Positions 1 through 5,830 of a stretch of DNA of 8,531 nucleotides are shown piece after piece. Source of the stretch: Thermoplasmatota archaeon (lineage in GTDB: Archaea; Thermoplasmatota; E2; DHVEG-1); NCBI GenBank assembly GCA_022866015.1, contig JALHTX010000407.1, forward strand, positions 1-8,531, written 5' to 3'. Every line of letters starts with the position of its first letter. Within the stretch, counting starts at the first letter, position 1. Under the pieces are notes generated by a model. It was not told where the DNA came from. It worked only from the letters and a program-made list of their open reading frames with translations, and made no database searches. The translations under genes and the position numbers were made by a program.

Positions 1-67
1 CTACTACTGCATTAAAGCATTCCTTACAACATTTTCCGCATCTTTTACAATCAGATTTTTTCTTCAT
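1..67 (-). CDS. Cysteine-cluster (CxxCGxCC, YkgJ-like) protein, N-terminal fragment cut by the window edge
   Basis: Reading leftward from an ATG at 67-65, the frame stays open to the edge and gives 22 residues, MKKKSDCKRCGKCCKECFNA followed by two valines. The spacing C-x2-C-G-x-C-C is the signature of the YkgJ-type family, named for a putative zinc- or iron-chelating cysteine cluster. These proteins are usually soluble, of 100-250 residues, and mostly uncharacterised. Here a further Cys follows at C-x2-C spacing. An AGGA sits about 6 nt ahead of the ATG, and a TATA-like element lies at 97-106. Only the first residues are visible, so another small Cys-rich protein (ferredoxin-like or zinc ribbon) cannot be excluded. 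It diverges from the gene at 271. Confidence 0.6.
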   Translation of the reverse strand, partial: MKKKSDCKRCGKCCKECFNAVV

Positions 68-96
68 ATGAATCCTATCGCTACTAAACTAAAAAT

Positions 97-106
97 GCTA
101 TATAAT
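97..106 (-). promoter_or_regulatory. Probable TATA box for the leftward cysteine-cluster gene
   Basis: Read on the minus strand, this is an A/T-rich TATATAG-type element about 30 nt ahead of the ATG at 67. Transcription would be expected to start about 25 nt downstream, leaving a very short leader, which is common in archaea. It is called by position and composition only. Confidence 0.4.
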
Positions 107-198
107 CTTTGTCAATTCTAAGTTGGCAAATAGTTTTAAAAGCATACCTGATTGTTAGTAACGGCCTCCTCTTAATGCGTTGACACCAATCTACGCAT

Positions 199-229
199 GT
201 AGAAAACTTTTAACAAGTTAGTTTTCTAC
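199..229. repeat. Perfect 10-bp inverted repeat ahead of the 271 gene
   Basis: GTAGAAAACT (199-208) and AGTTTTCTAC (220-229) are exact reverse complements separated by 11 nt. The loop holds a second, smaller dyad: AACTT (206-210) and AAGTT (215-219), so alternative pairings exist. It lies about 40 bp ahead of the gene starting at 271 and just before a GGGGA purine run. It could be an operator, a leader hairpin, or an old mobile-element end. Confidence 0.7.
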
Positions 230-270
230 CAAAAAGGGGAGACTAAAAATATCTATGAGTATGATAGGTT

Positions 271-837
271 ATGGTAGAAAAAAGAGATGATAAAGAAGAA
301 AAAAACAAAATTTATAGATATTCTGGCATAGGATTTGCAAAACAAGTACAAAAATTAAAAAAGAGTTACATTCAAGAACATGAAGATTTGACAGGAAAGA
401 TTCAAGATGGATTAAAGATACATTTAGAATTTCATTATTTATTAAATACTGATATTGATTGGATTGTAAAATTAGTGAGAGAATCAATGCTTGAAGTTAT
501 TCAAGAGCATTTAGATTCTAAAAACTATTATGAAAAGAATAGAAAACGTACAATTTTAACATTTAATATTGAACAGGTTAGTACCGAAAAATCATTTGAT
601 TTTCTTTTCACACCTGGAGTTATTGATGAATTTATTAAAGAAATATTACTACCCATAGGAACTGGTTTATCTGCAACTTTTATATATGAAACATATAAAA
701 AATTTAAAAATAAGCACTTAAATTTATATGGTAGAGATAACCTAAAAAAGATAAAATGTTCAAGAACTAAATTTATTCGTCATCCTGATGGAACTATTGA
801 ATATATTGAAGAAAAAGATGAATTTTATTTTGAATAA
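271..837 (+). CDS. Unknown 188-residue protein with a hydrophobic segment
   Basis: I do not recognise this protein. The N-terminus (residues 1-40) is strongly charged and Lys/Glu rich. Residues 45-80 look like a strand followed by an amphipathic helix (around WIVKLVRESMLEVI). A hydrophobic stretch at about 122-139 (ILLPIGTGLSATFIYE) is flanked by lysines; it could be a single short membrane segment or a buried helix. The C-terminus is a charged strand pair (HPDGTIEYIEE). The ATG at 271 has only a weak AGG close by; the better purine run, GGGGA at 236-240, is too far away, so translation start is not firmly fixed. The gene faces the 844-2076 gene with only 6 bp between stop codons. Its A/T-rich codons match its left-half neighbours. 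Function unknown. Confidence 0.75.
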   Translation: MVEKRDDKEEKNKIYRYSGIGFAKQVQKLKKSYIQEHEDLTGKIQDGLKIHLEFHYLLNTDIDWIVKLVRESMLEVIQEHLDSKNYYEKNRKRTILTFNIEQVSTEKSFDFLFTPGVIDEFIKEILLPIGTGLSATFIYETYKKFKNKHLNLYGRDNLKKIKCSRTKFIRHPDGTIEYIEEKDEFYFE

Positions 838-843
838 AATGAA

Positions 844-2076
844 TTAAATAGTAACTTCATTATCAATATTAGTTGTTACTTTTGATTTTGGATTTTCTGA
901 AAGAAAACTATCTATTTCGCTCTCTATATATTTCTTATCTTTAAAATATTTAAGCAATCTTTGATTTTCAATTTCTTTTCTAACAGATGTATTTAACTCT
1001 TTATGAGTTAATATCCAGTTATGCCATTTACTATTGTTATACAGAGAATCATATGATTTTTTTGTCTTATCTATATCATATATTGAATTGAAATTTTTCT
1101 TATTCAGGATTGTTGTCTCATTATTTTTATCAAAGTTAAATTCACTTTCTAATAAACCAAATTTATTATATTCTCCATAATCATCCAAAATTCTAAATCT
1201 CACATTATCAATTTTATGTTGTTGTTGTTTTGGTGGTAAATCTGTCCATTTCGATCCGCCTCTTGCAAATCTTTGATTGTTAAAACCATCAATCCCATAC
1301 ATAACCGTAAGAATATCATTGATTGGTCTTACATTTCTTTTTATATATTGTGATTTTGCCAAATTAAAAAGATATAAAAAATAATTATTTTTCTTAATTT
1401 TGTCATTTTCAATAATTTTTCTTTTTATAAGATTTAAAATAAATCCCCTTGGCCTCATACCATTCATATCAATTCCAAAAACATTAATGCCATTCTCTAT
1501 ATAGAAATTAATCAATTTTTCCATGCTGTTTTCATTAATACTATGAGGGATTGTTCCCATTAAAGGCCTTTCTAAATTTACCATGCTCTTTCTAGTTTTA
1601 AAAACATCAACTAATATTTTTACAGATTCAATATTATCAATACCTGGTGGCATCGGAATAACTAATAAATGATTATATGGAGAATCCAAAACATCAAACA
1701 TGTTTTCTGCGATTTTTCTGTTGATCTTTGGTAAAGATTCTTTAAAATAAAGATACACAAAATTAAAACCCTTTTTAGTTGTAATTTTTTCAAAAGTCTT
1801 GTTAATATTCTCATGAAATTCAGTTCTAATTAAAAGCGATTCTTCTTTTTCACCAAATAAATTGAATGCATGTTCTTTATTCTGTATTAATGCAAAATAT
1901 TCTCTAGGGGAATGCATATTTTCATTTTCTAAAATATCATATTCATATGTGTTGGTTTTTGCAATTGATGTTGATTTAAAAGGAATATCAGTCTCTTTAT
2001 TACCAAAAACAAATCTTCCACCAGTAGCATATCCATTACCGTCTGGCTCAGACTTATCTATTTCAACTTCCATCAT
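844..2076 (-). CDS. Unknown 410-residue protein, possibly a TIM-barrel-like fold, second gene of an RHH-led operon
   Basis: No family is recognised with confidence. Residues 105-265 alternate short hydrophobic strands and helices: FVYLYF (106-111), HLLVIPMPPGID (136-147), PLMGTIPHS then a helix (171-192), INVFGIDMNGMRPRG (197-211), YFLYLFNLAK (232-241) and DILTVMYGIDGF (254-265). This pattern and the repeated GID motifs suggest a TIM-barrel-like enzyme, perhaps distantly like tRNA-guanine transglycosylase-type barrels; that link is speculation. The N-terminus has a Gly-rich GNGYATGGRFVFG segment. The C-terminal third is Lys/Asn rich and probably helical (WHNWILTHKELN). There is no signal peptide. 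The ATG start overlaps the upstream RHH stop as ATGA, which implies translational coupling, so the RHH protein is probably its regulator or antitoxin-like partner. Confidence 0.8.
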   Translation of the reverse strand: MMEVEIDKSEPDGNGYATGGRFVFGNKETDIPFKSTSIAKTNTYEYDILENENMHSPREYFALIQNKEHAFNLFGEKEESLLIRTEFHENINKTFEKITTKKGFNFVYLYFKESLPKINRKIAENMFDVLDSPYNHLLVIPMPPGIDNIESVKILVDVFKTRKSMVNLERPLMGTIPHSINENSMEKLINFYIENGINVFGIDMNGMRPRGFILNLIKRKIIENDKIKKNNYFLYLFNLAKSQYIKRNVRPINDILTVMYGIDGFNNQRFARGGSKWTDLPPKQQQHKIDNVRFRILDDYGEYNKFGLLESEFNFDKNNETTILNKKNFNSIYDIDKTKKSYDSLYNNSKWHNWILTHKELNTSVRKEIENQRLLKYFKDKKYIESEIDSFLSENPKSKVTTNIDNEVTI

Positions 2077-2243
2077 AAAATTTCCATCTCATCTTCTATA
2101 ATATTATTTTCAATTTTCCTAATTTTTTCAACTACAGCTTCCACTATAAATTGAGATTTATTTCTCCATATGCCACTATCTACAATTTCTTCAATTTTAG
2201 AATCAATATTCATTGGTAATCTTATTGTTACTCTTGGTTTCAA
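2073..2243 (-). CDS. Ribbon-helix-helix (CopG/Arc-type) DNA-binding protein, 56 residues, TTG start
   Basis: Translation from a TTG at 2243 gives a short protein with the full RHH plan. A basic beta strand (KPRVTIRLP, residues 2-10) is followed by helix A (IDSKIEEIVDSG, 13-24), a turn with the typical RNKSQF (27-32), and helix B (FIVEAVVEKIRKIE). RHH proteins bind DNA as dimers through the strand and usually repress their own operon. The start is supported by a GGGGG run at 2256-2252, 8 nt upstream; the nearer ATG at 2258 runs into a stop after four codons. The stop overlaps the ATG of the 410-residue gene by 4 bp. Two dyads at 2311-2365, just upstream of its promoter, are the natural candidate binding sites. 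Confidence 0.85.
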   Translation of the reverse strand: MKPRVTIRLPMNIDSKIEEIVDSGIWRNKSQFIVEAVVEKIRKIENNIIEDEMEIL

Positions 2244-2287
2244 CTAAATTACCCCCATGTAATTTATTTTTAGACACATGTATAAGC

Positions 2288-2304
2288 CAATATATAAAAA
2301 TATT
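2288..2304 (-). promoter_or_regulatory. TATA-box region of the leftward RHH operon
   Basis: On the minus strand this reads as an A/T-rich element with a TTTATATATTGG core. It lies about 50 nt ahead of the TTG start at 2243, which leaves a leader of roughly 25 nt if transcription begins 25 nt downstream. It directly borders the operator-like dyad at 2311-2329. Confidence 0.5.
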
Positions 2305-2310
2305 GTTTTT

Positions 2311-2329
2311 GTCCGACATTTCGTCTGAC
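2311..2329. promoter_or_regulatory. Imperfect 19-bp dyad, putative RHH operator 1
   Basis: The sequence GTCCGACATTTCGTCTGAC is an imperfect version of the perfect dyad 36 bp further on. The right half GTCTGAC matches exactly, and the left half differs by one base in the outer seven. It sits immediately upstream of the TATA region of the RHH operon. The binding protein is inferred, not shown. Confidence 0.6.
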
Positions 2330-2346
2330 GATTTATTTTAATTATT

Positions 2347-2365
2347 GTCAGACAATTTGTCTGAC
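2347..2365. promoter_or_regulatory. Perfect 19-bp dyad, putative RHH operator 2
   Basis: GTCAGACAA and TTGTCTGAC are exact reverse complements around a single central T. The centre lies 36 bp from the centre of operator 1, so similar dyads occur twice in the 237-bp gap between divergent genes. This is typical of autoregulated RHH repressors. It could also influence the divergent gene at 2481. Confidence 0.7.
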
Positions 2366-2398
2366 ATTAGTTATTTTTGATTACAATAGAAGGTAGGA

Positions 2399-2417
2399 AT
2401 AAGTGGCTTACACTTAT
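2399..2417. repeat. 7-bp inverted repeat ahead of the DUF2971 gene
   Basis: ATAAGTG (2399-2405) and CACTTAT (2411-2417) are exact reverse complements with 5 nt between. The repeat lies just before a TATA-like CTATAAG at 2426-2432, so it could be an operator for the gene at 2481. A dyad this short can arise by chance in A/T-rich DNA. Confidence 0.4.
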
Positions 2418-2425
2418 GAGGAATG

Positions 2426-2432
2426 CTATAAG
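2426..2432 (+). promoter_or_regulatory. Possible TATA box for the DUF2971 gene
   Basis: A CTATAAG element lies about 50 nt ahead of the ATG at 2481, predicting a transcription start near 2455 and a leader of about 25 nt. The surrounding DNA is generally A/T rich and a second A/T run follows at 2443-2456, so this is only the better of two candidates. Confidence 0.35.
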
Positions 2433-2480
2433 ATTTCAAAATAGTAAATAAATAATACTAAAATTACATTTGGTTGATTA

Positions 2481-3230
2481 ATGTATAAAAAATATGATAA
2501 ATTAATATTACCAAAGGATGAAACTATAAAAATCTGGAGATTTCAAGATTTTACAAAATTTGTTTCCGTTCTTAATAATAATTCATTATTTTTTCCTTTT
2601 GCCAGTAAATTAAATGATCCTTTTGAAGGTAAAATTTCTAATCTTACTATTGAGTATCTGAAAAAAAATATTGATGAAGACATATTAATTCAAAGCTTTA
2701 AATGTTGGTATCGACTTAGAGATTCTTGTGGTGTTAATAGTTGGCATATAAATAATCATGAATCTGCGGCAATGTGGAAATTATATCTAAAAAGTAATGA
2801 GGGAATTGCTATTCAATCAACTGTTAAGAAATTAAAAAATTGTTTTAAGAATAATCTAGATGATGATATATTTATTGGAAAAGTAATTTATTTCAATCAT
2901 TTTAGTGAAGTAATGCCTCTTGTTGATGTTTTTACTATGTATATGTATAAAAGTAAGAGTTTTGATTATGAAAAGGAACTACGAGCTATAACTTACAGGA
3001 TAGATAAAAAAGAGAAAGTAAAATCAAGTAAGAAAAAATCCGATAATAGTTTTGAGGAAAATTCTAATGGATTTTTTGTTTCATGTGATTTGGATATTCT
3101 AATAGATAAGATAGTGGTATCTCCTACCTCTGATAATTGGTTTAAAGAATTAGTAGAATCAACTATTGAAAAATATGATTTTAAAAAACAAGTAATTATC
3201 TCAAATTTAACTGAACGCCCGTTATATTAA
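2481..3230 (+). CDS. DUF2971 domain protein
   Basis: The 249 residues carry the recurring landmarks of DUF2971 proteins, and the length is normal for the family. An N-terminal WRF (19-21) is followed by FPFASKLNDPFEG (38-50), a central SWHINNHESAAMWKLY (87-102), GIAIQS (108-113), KSKSFDYEKELRAI (157-170) and, near the end, IDKIVVSPTSDNWFKELV (208-225). DUF2971 proteins are soluble, widespread in bacteria and archaea and often in accessory regions; I know of no established activity. A Lys/Ser-rich low-complexity insert lies at 176-190. The ATG has only a weak upstream GGTTGA. The gene diverges from the RHH operon across a dyad-bearing gap and stands alone, since the next 500 bp hold no intact gene. 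A link to either neighbouring operon is not supported. Confidence 0.8.
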   Translation: MYKKYDKLILPKDETIKIWRFQDFTKFVSVLNNNSLFFPFASKLNDPFEGKISNLTIEYLKKNIDEDILIQSFKCWYRLRDSCGVNSWHINNHESAAMWKLYLKSNEGIAIQSTVKKLKNCFKNNLDDDIFIGKVIYFNHFSEVMPLVDVFTMYMYKSKSFDYEKELRAITYRIDKKEKVKSSKKKSDNSFEENSNGFFVSCDLDILIDKIVVSPTSDNWFKELVESTIEKYDFKKQVIISNLTERPLY

Positions 3231-3342
3231 TTAAAACTAAAAAATGTAAAATCACTGAATATAAAATGTATTATCTAATGGCCAACCTAAATTTTCCAAC
3301 GCTAATTAACAAACGCTTAACTATACGGAACCTGATTTATGG
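3231..3342. other. Gap without a recognised gene after DUF2971
   Basis: Between the DUF2971 stop and the glycosylase remnant I see no ORF with coding character, no strong hairpin and no clear T-rich terminator. With the remnant, this makes an intact-gene-free stretch of about 500 bp up to 3730. Confidence 0.5.
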
Positions 3343-3686
3343 TTAAAACTGTGGCAGTTCTAAATGAGCTTTTTTACAATATTTATCCAAAACACATTCA
3401 TTACAAATAGGATTATTGGGTTTACACCAAGTTCGTCCTATTATCCAACATGGTAAATCTAATATTCCAGGATTGGGTTGATCAATGAGGTGACGACGTA
3501 GTATTCGCTAGGAGATGATTTCGGATCATGATATTTCTTGATAATTTCTTTTAACATGTCCGATAATGAACCATCGATAGTGGCCTTTACCTTTTGACCA
3601 TTAATTTCCTCTATTAATCCCATTTTTCCCAATAAAGTGAAAGATTTAGGATTGATAATGGTATGTATATGTGAATCATATATGAA
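3343..3686 (-). pseudogene. Frameshifted, 5'-truncated remnant of an endonuclease III-like (HhH-GPD, Fe-S loop) DNA glycosylase
   Basis: Two overlapping minus-strand frames together resemble the C-terminal half of an endonuclease III-family base-excision glycosylase. The first frame (3686 to 3459) starts with DSHIHTII, resembling the VDTHxxR segment that carries the catalytic Asp, and continues through LLGKMGLIEE to SPSEYYVV. The second frame (3507 to 3343) reads HLIDQPNPGILDLPCWIIGR and then a perfect C-x6-C-x2-C-x5-C cluster (WCKPNNPICNECVLDKYC), the 4Fe-4S loop of this family. A single-base shift near 3490-3507 would join EYYVV to HLIDQP. The helix-hairpin-helix half is missing: a stop lies at 3689-3687 and the plus-strand RHH/radical-SAM operon begins there. 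An intact overlapping 54-residue ORF from 3623 is unlikely to be a separate gene. Confidence 0.7.
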
Positions 3687-3705
3687 TTATATACAAATCA
3701 TTATA

Positions 3706-3711
3706 GGGAGG
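3706..3711 (+). promoter_or_regulatory. Strong ribosome binding site with no canonical start at the right distance
   Basis: GGGAGG is the best Shine-Dalgarno match in this stretch, but the next in-frame codons are ATT (3715 and 3718), then ACG, TAT, TCT and GTG (3730). Spacing of 6 nt to the ATT at 3718 would be ideal. Either a rare ATT start is used or initiation reaches the distant GTG. Confidence 0.45.
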
Positions 3712-3729
3712 ATAATTATTACGTATTCT

Positions 3730-3921
3730 GTGGAAAATAAGTTACAAGTCTATACTGAAGATTACACGAAATACGTAGTCAAACATCTAGTGAAAATTGT
3801 TGGAAAATCAGAGTCGGATGTGGTTAGCTTCATTATCAAACAATGGATGATGGAACATAAGGAAACATTGAGCGATTGGGGCATCAGCGTTGATAAGGCA
3901 AAAAAGGAGAGAAAAATATGA
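3730..3921 (+). CDS. Small RHH-like protein preceding the radical-SAM gene; start uncertain
   Basis: The conserved part reads as a ribbon-helix-helix-like plan: strand KLQVYTED, helix YTKYVVKHLVKIVG, the turn KSESDV, and helix VSFIIKQWMMEH, then a charged tail (SVDKAKKERKI). GKSESDVVSFII resembles the GxSxSexvr.aI turn and helix of RHH antitoxins and repressors. I give the GTG at 3730 (64 residues); the frame is open further upstream with ATGs at 3637, 3658 and 3682, but that part is antisense to the glycosylase remnant and looks non-coding. The only good ribosome binding site, GGGAGG at 3706-3711, lies 18 nt from the GTG but 6 nt from an in-frame ATT at 3718, which may be a rare start. The stop overlaps the radical-SAM ATG by 4 bp, implying co-expression. 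Confidence 0.7.
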   Translation: MENKLQVYTEDYTKYVVKHLVKIVGKSESDVVSFIIKQWMMEHKETLSDWGISVDKAKKERKI

Positions 3922-4916
3922 TTGGGAATAGATTCGACAACCTCTCGGTTAACTTAAATAATAAAAGACGGTTAAGAAACGGGATTATGAATACTGGGGG
4001 GGATCGCAATAATAAGTTTCCAATTGGCAAAATCAAGGATGGCTCAATTATAAAGTTATTCGATAAGACCCCATTTCCAAAGGATCTTACTGATGTAGTA
4101 TGCCCTCATTTCTATGAGTTAAAGTGGGCTAATGGATGCAATTTCAATTGTTCCTGGTGCTACCTTAACGGAACTTATCGATTTCTTAAAGGAGGAAAGA
4201 AACCACGATTGAAGGACATTAAAACTATCATGGATCATCTTTCCCAATTCCTCACAGAAGTCAACGGTAGTTTTCTATTGAATAGCGGTGAACTTTCTGA
4301 TTCCTTGCTATTTGAAAATGATGGCGCACCCTTGACAAAAAGTATTATTCCCATGATTATGAGCCAAGATAAACACAAACTTCTCATACTTACCAAATCA
4401 ACATTGGTGGAGAATCTCCTTAAAATTGATGCTCAAAATCACGTTATAGCTAGCTTCAGTTTGAACTCGTTTAAAGTTGCGGATAAATGGGAAAAAGCAC
4501 CGAAAGTCAGTGAGCGAATCAAGGCTGCAAGATCGCTCTACTATGCTGGCTATGAAGTCAGGGTCAGGATTGATCCCATGGTCCCGATTACTAACTGGAA
4601 ACAGAGCTATTCGGCATTAGTGAATAAAATCTTTGACAATTTTGAACCCGAAAGAATAACACTTGGTTCTCTCAGAGGTTTACAATCAACGATTAACAAT
4701 TCTCATGATACTACGTGGACCAAGTACCTTACTGAAACAAGCAACTGGGGAAAGAAAATCAGCACAGAATCAAGGTTGTTAATGTATTCAACATTAATTA
4801 ATCTATTAAAAGATCATTATCATTATCATGACATAGGTCTTTGCAAGGAGACTATAGACATGTGGAATAAGCTGGGGCTAGATTTTAGAAAAATAAAATG
4901 TAATTGTATTTTATGA
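3918..4916 (+). CDS. Radical-SAM protein, spore-photoproduct-lyase-like, three-Cys-motif partner of TcmP
   Basis: The 332 residues carry CPHFYELKWANGC (62-74), then the radical-SAM cluster C74-x3-C78-x2-C81 followed by YLNGTYRF, as in spore photoproduct lyase-like enzymes. This triad would bind a 4Fe-4S cluster that cleaves S-adenosylmethionine to a 5'-deoxyadenosyl radical. Further family-like blocks are LNSGELSDSL (121-130), ILTKST (157-162), EKAPKVSERIKAARSL (192-207), VRVRIDPMVP (214-223), ITLGSLRGL (247-255) and a C-terminal LCKET (308-312) with KCNC (327-330). Substrate unknown; a nucleic-acid lesion or modification is possible by analogy. GGAG at 3906-3909 supports the ATG at 3918. It overlaps the small RHH-like gene by 4 bp and the convergent TcmP-like gene by 6 bp. 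The first 25 residues look poorly conserved, so M24 is an alternative start. Confidence 0.85.
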   Translation: MIGNRFDNLSVNLNNKRRLRNGIMNTGGDRNNKFPIGKIKDGSIIKLFDKTPFPKDLTDVVCPHFYELKWANGCNFNCSWCYLNGTYRFLKGGKKPRLKDIKTIMDHLSQFLTEVNGSFLLNSGELSDSLLFENDGAPLTKSIIPMIMSQDKHKLLILTKSTLVENLLKIDAQNHVIASFSLNSFKVADKWEKAPKVSERIKAARSLYYAGYEVRVRIDPMVPITNWKQSYSALVNKIFDNFEPERITLGSLRGLQSTINNSHDTTWTKYLTETSNWGKKISTESRLLMYSTLINLLKDHYHYHDIGLCKETIDMWNKLGLDFRKIKCNCIL

Positions 4917-5816
4917 TTTCCTTTCAAATGATTCGATGGTAGTTAGATGCTGCCTTTTTGCTTCAGCAATATCCTTTAAATCAAATCCTTCTCTACGGAA
5001 ATCTTTGATTTTCCTGGCAACCCATGTCTTGAATGATTGCTGGATTGTTTTCGCCACAGGATGAGTCGCTGCGAAAATCAGATAGTAAATAGGAGCATTA
5101 AATTCAAGTGTCCTAATCTCAATAGGGACAATCCCATCAGTTGAATAAAACTTACCTAATTGTTTCGTATACACTTCCAAAAGTACTTCTGGTTGTGACA
5201 TGCGTCTTTTCTTTGCTTTCTTCAGTTCTTCTATCCAAATATCTGTGCCAAAGAAGTCAGTTATTAATTGTTCATTTTGCGTTTGACTCTTTAGAATTGA
5301 GAATGTCGGTAGATTAATTATAAGTTCTGGTCTTCTTATAAAAGATTCACCACGATAATGATCTTCTTTACAGTGTTTTGCTATTCCTTCAACAGTTGAA
5401 AATTTTAATTCGGTATGGTTATATGGATCTAATAAAAAAATTGAATGAGCATCCATAGGAACATACTTGTTAAGGATATGTTGATAGATTGTATTTGCAT
5501 CTTCAGGAAAAATCTCCCTGATTACACTTTGATATTCTTTCGTATTTTCTTTTAAATTTTCTATCAAAGTGGTGTCCTTTTCATTTAAAATACAAAAGGC
5601 ATTTCCACCAGCTTTGGATACCCATTTTGCAATTATTTTTGCAGATCCTTCCCATGGTTCATCTCCACCAGGCCAATAAGCAGTACCATCATTTGCATAA
5701 AGGTCTACGACAATAAAATCATGACTTTTTTGACTCTTAACATTTTTTGTGCAAATAGATAGATATACGCCAAGTAAACGATGTTTCATCTGAGTATGCT
5801 TTTCAACTTCACTCAT
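4911..5816 (-). CDS. tcmP: Three-Cys-motif partner protein (TcmP-like)
   Basis: The 301 residues match the TcmP plan. An N-terminal HTQMKHRLLGVYL helix (7-19) leads to VVDLYANDGTAYWPGG (36-51) with EGSAK (56-60), then FCILNEKD (74-81), SIFLLDPYNH (125-134) and a C-terminal YLIFAATHPVAKTI (245-258). TcmP proteins are named for being encoded beside a protein with a three-cysteine, radical-SAM-like motif; their activity is not known to me. DLYANDG, NEKD and LLDPY sit where motif I, the acidic strand-2 end and motif IV lie in Rossmann methyltransferases, so a methyltransferase-like fold is plausible, by inference only. The start follows the small RHH-like gene by 14 nt, with a GGGA about 8 nt upstream, so the two are probably one operon. 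It converges on its likely partner gene. Confidence 0.85.
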   Translation of the reverse strand: MSEVEKHTQMKHRLLGVYLSICTKNVKSQKSHDFIVVDLYANDGTAYWPGGDEPWEGSAKIIAKWVSKAGGNAFCILNEKDTTLIENLKENTKEYQSVIREIFPEDANTIYQHILNKYVPMDAHSIFLLDPYNHTELKFSTVEGIAKHCKEDHYRGESFIRRPELIINLPTFSILKSQTQNEQLITDFFGTDIWIEELKKAKKRRMSQPEVLLEVYTKQLGKFYSTDGIVPIEIRTLEFNAPIYYLIFAATHPVAKTIQQSFKTWVARKIKDFRREGFDLKDIAEAKRQHLTTIESFERKS

Positions 5817-5830
5817 AGTTTTCCCAGGTG

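Noticed and set aside
255..290. 12-codon ORF (ATGAGTATG...) overlapping the start of the 271 gene
   Set aside because: It is too short, and although GGGGA lies about 14 nt upstream nothing else supports it. It could be an upstream ORF, but there is no evidence beyond position.
1862..2101. 79-residue plus-strand ORF antisense to the 410-residue gene
   Set aside because: It is a shadow of the real minus-strand gene; it has Ser/Leu/Pro-rich antisense-like composition and no ribosome binding site.
844..2243. Classic type II toxin-antitoxin pair
   Set aside because: The RHH gene order fits, but at 410 residues the partner is much larger than usual toxins and shows no RelE, PIN, MazF or Fic-like motif.
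3459..3623. 54-residue minus-strand ORF as a separate small gene
   Set aside because: Its sequence joins naturally, after a one-base shift, to the Fe-S loop fragment of a glycosylase, and the frame is open upstream of its ATG into a DSHIHT segment of the same family.
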